From: Azonexus sp.
GTDB lineage: Bacteria; Pseudomonadota; Gammaproteobacteria; Burkholderiales; Rhodocyclaceae
Reading direction: 5' to 3'
Length of the DNA: 32,922 nucleotides
NCBI GenBank assembly: GCA_030824535.1
Contig: JAVBXO010000094.1
Location: 1-32,922, forward strand
The notes beneath the pieces are model-generated. The model had not been told where the DNA came from and did no database searches. It saw only the letters and a program-made list of their open reading frames with translations. Every line of letters begins with the position of its first letter. Position 1 is the stretch's first letter. A program made the position numbers and the translations under genes. Positions 30,998-32,922 of this stretch are shown piece after piece.

Positions 30998-31013
30998 TAT
31001 TACCTAGGTAATA
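30998..31013. promoter_or_regulatory. 16-bp perfect palindrome, candidate operator
   Basis: TATTACCTAGGTAATA, beginning about 7 bp after the predicted -10 box. Confidence 0.5.
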
Positions 31014-31070
31014 GTTTAAAAAGACGCTTGGGTAACCCAACAACGATCTGTACGAATGGAGAATCCGATC

Positions 31071-31376
31071 ATGGCAAACGTTAAGACCATCGAAAAAATC
31101 GACGCCCGCGAAATCCGCCGCAAACTTGGCCTGAACCAGCAACAGTTCTGGTCCACGCTCGGCGTGACCCAGAGCGGCGGTTCCCGCTACGAAAGTGGCC
31201 GCAACATGCCGAAGCCGGTGCGCGAACTACTACGCCTGGTTCACGTCGAACAAATCGACATCAAGTCGATCAAGCGTGAAGACTGGGAAATTGTTGAATA
31301 TCTCCGCTCGCAGGAGCCGGAACTGTTCAAGTCCCTGAAGAAGTCGGCACGCAGCTACGCCAAGAAAGCGGCCTGA
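31071..31376 (+). CDS. XRE-like helix-turn-helix protein
   Basis: MANVKTIEKIDAREIRRKLGLNQQQFWSTLGVTQSGGSRYESGRNMPKPVRELLRLVHVEQIDIKSI; SD GGAGA upstream. Confidence 0.85.
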   Translation: MANVKTIEKIDAREIRRKLGLNQQQFWSTLGVTQSGGSRYESGRNMPKPVRELLRLVHVEQIDIKSIKREDWEIVEYLRSQEPELFKSLKKSARSYAKKAA

Positions 31377-31419
31377 TTTCAGGCCTCCCGGTTTTCGCCC
31401 CTTGCGGGCCGTTGACCGC

Positions 31420-31464
31420 AGAAACGGGCATCACGGTGAGACGATCACCTTGATGCCCGTTTCT
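31420..31464 (+). terminator. Strong hairpin terminator of the HTH gene, overlapping the 3' end of the convergent radical SAM gene
   Basis: AGAAACGGGCATCA(c)GGTGA GACGA TCACC(t)TGATGCCCGTTTCT followed by TTATTG. Confidence 0.75.
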
Positions 31465-32267
31465 TTATTGATTTGCCCGGCAAATTGCTCCAGTTCGCTG
31501 GCAGCCAGACGCTGCAGCCGTGACGCTGCAGCCTGCAAGGACGGACGAGCCAGACCGTAGAGGTGGATCCCGGCCAATCGGGCAGCCACAGGCTTGAGCA
31601 GGCGACAGTACGCGGCACGCGATTCGTCCGACGGCGCTTGCCCATCGAGAGCAAACCAGCAAGTCTGCACCCAGGTCGTCACCAAGCCGGCACAGATGGC
31701 CAGATGTACCGCAGCCTTGTCCGGCAACAAGGGCACCCCGTTGATTTCCTGCACTTCAGCTGCCGTCGCCCGATCCAGTTTGAACCAGACCTCGCCACCA
31801 AGCTCAGCCAGCTTTTTCAGGCCAGCCTGTACCGCTGGCCGATGCATCAGACTGCCATTGCTAATCAGCCGGACGATCAGTTTCCCCCTCAATTGAAAGC
31901 GCTCCAGCACGCGCTCGACGCAAGCCATTGCCTCGGCAAACTCGGCCGCGCTGGTGGGCTCGCCATTACCTGAAAAGGCAATATCAACCAAGCGCCGCGC
32001 CTCCGGCGGCACCTGTTGCTGCATGAAATCGCCAAACAGGGCAGCCTCCAGGAAATCCGCCAACTCACGCTCCAGCCGCAGCAGATCAATCGGTGGCGGC
32101 CCGCCCCGGCTCAGGTTGTCGACCTGGCAATAAACACAGGCCCAGTTACAGGCATTGTTGGGATTGAGATTGATGCCCACCGACACGCCGCCGGCACGCC
32201 GGGAAATGACGGGATAGACATACATCAGGCCGGCACTGTCCCGGCGGTGATCATCAGTAGTAAGCAT
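31431..32267 (-). CDS. Radical SAM domain protein, function unknown
   Basis: MLTTDDHRRDSAGLMYVYPVISRRAGGVSVGINLNPNNACNWACVYCQVDNLSRGG (CxxxCxxC), DIAFSGNGEPTSAAEF; start re-assigned from 32366. Confidence 0.85.
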   Translation of the reverse strand: MLTTDDHRRDSAGLMYVYPVISRRAGGVSVGINLNPNNACNWACVYCQVDNLSRGGPPPIDLLRLERELADFLEAALFGDFMQQQVPPEARRLVDIAFSGNGEPTSAAEFAEAMACVERVLERFQLRGKLIVRLISNGSLMHRPAVQAGLKKLAELGGEVWFKLDRATAAEVQEINGVPLLPDKAAVHLAICAGLVTTWVQTCWFALDGQAPSDESRAAYCRLLKPVAARLAGIHLYGLARPSLQAAASRLQRLAASELEQFAGQINKETGIKVIVSP

Positions 32268-32276
32268 GGCCCATTG

Positions 32277-32282
32277 TATAAT
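32277..32282 (+). promoter_or_regulatory. Candidate -10 box for queD
   Basis: Consensus TATAAT about 29 bp before the queD ATG; no good -35 box seen. Confidence 0.35.
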
Positions 32283-32310
32283 CCGCCACCGATTTTCCAA
32301 GCAGACTGCC

Positions 32311-32763
32311 ATGTTGATTACCCGCCGACTCGAGTTCGATGCCGGGCACCGCATCCCGGACCACAAGAGCCAGTGCCGCCACCTGCACGGCCATCGCTAC
32401 GCCATCGAAATCACCCTGTCCGGCAACATCATCGACAAGGCAGGTGACGCCGCCAACGGCATGGTCATGGACTTTTCGCAAGTCAAGGATCTGGCCAAGA
32501 GCCATCTGGTCGATATCTGGGATCACGCCTTTCTCGCCTACGCTGGCGACAAGGTCATCGTCGACTTCCTGAATGCCCTGCCCGAGCACAAGACGGTGAT
32601 TCTTGACCGTGTGCCGACCGCCGAGAATCTGGCGCGGATTGCTTTTGAGTGCCTGGACGCGGTTTACCGCGATACCTACGGCAATCACCTGCAGCTCGAG
32701 CAGGTGCGCCTGTACGAAACGCCAAACTGCTGGGCCGATGCGGCGCGTGCCCGCCTCGACTGA
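32311..32763 (+). CDS. queD: 6-carboxy-5,6,7,8-tetrahydropterin synthase (6-pyruvoyl-tetrahydropterin synthase family)
   Basis: MLITRRLEFDAGHRIPDHKSQCRHLHGHRYAIEITLSG, MVMDFSQVKDLAKSHLVDIWDHAFL, PTAENLARIAFE; start re-assigned from 32266. Confidence 0.9.
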   Translation: MLITRRLEFDAGHRIPDHKSQCRHLHGHRYAIEITLSGNIIDKAGDAANGMVMDFSQVKDLAKSHLVDIWDHAFLAYAGDKVIVDFLNALPEHKTVILDRVPTAENLARIAFECLDAVYRDTYGNHLQLEQVRLYETPNCWADAARARLD

Positions 32764-32922
32764 ACACGCAAGACCCCATAAAACCGCCCTGGTCCTGACC
32801 GGTGGCGGCGCCCGAGCCGCTTACCAGACCGGCGCCCTGCAGGCTATCGCCCGACTATCCCGGCCGCGCTCGCGCAACCCTTTCCCGATTATTTGCGGCA
32901 CCTCGGCCGGGGCCATCAACGC
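32738..32922 (+). CDS. Patatin-like phospholipase, N-terminal part (truncated by window end)
   Basis: Open frame MRRVPASTEHARPHKTALVLTGGGARAAYQTGALQAIARLSRPRSRNPFPIICGTSAGAIN: GGGARAAYQ oxyanion-hole motif and GTSAG nucleophile elbow. Confidence 0.85.
   Translation, partial: MRRVPASTEHARPHKTALVLTGGGARAAYQTGALQAIARLSRPRSRNPFPIICGTSAGAIN

Noticed and set aside
30930-31142. 70-aa minus-strand ORF antisense to the HTH gene start
   Set aside because: It overlaps a well-supported HTH CDS and its promoter region; no recognisable domain.

Overview
The window is a GC-rich chromosomal segment that looks betaproteobacterial, probably Rhodocyclales-like (inferred from gene content and order). No tRNA, rRNA, CRISPR array, transposase or prophage was seen. 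Nearly everything from 1 to 30.8 kb is on the minus strand. Read in the direction of transcription there are three main blocks. (1) A leucine/lysine/tryptophan/purine housekeeping block: CBS-domain protein, aroC, YdcH-like protein, MFS transporter, leuC, entericidin-like lipoprotein, leuD, leuB, asd, fimV, a small membrane protein, truA, trpF, trpB, trpA, accD, folC, SPOR/DedD, cvpA, purF, metZ. (2) An RhlE-like DEAD-box helicase. (3) The distal half of an MSHA-type type IV pilus locus (mshE-G-F-B-A-C-D-O-P-Q), with mshQ cut off by the window start. The right end holds a plus-strand XRE-like HTH gene, a minus-strand radical SAM gene, and plus-strand queD and patatin genes, the last truncated. 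The observations most worth follow-up are: a C8 homopolymer directly after the mshE start codon (candidate phase-variation tract); the MSHA locus lacking adjacent mshI-N genes; an exact tandem MshEN (c-di-GMP-type) motif in MshE; a 16-bp perfect palindrome at the predicted start site of the HTH gene; an orphan EcfT-like membrane protein between fimV and truA; and an acidic LDFDLG-type repeat in FimV. Nothing here clearly amounts to a wholly new system.
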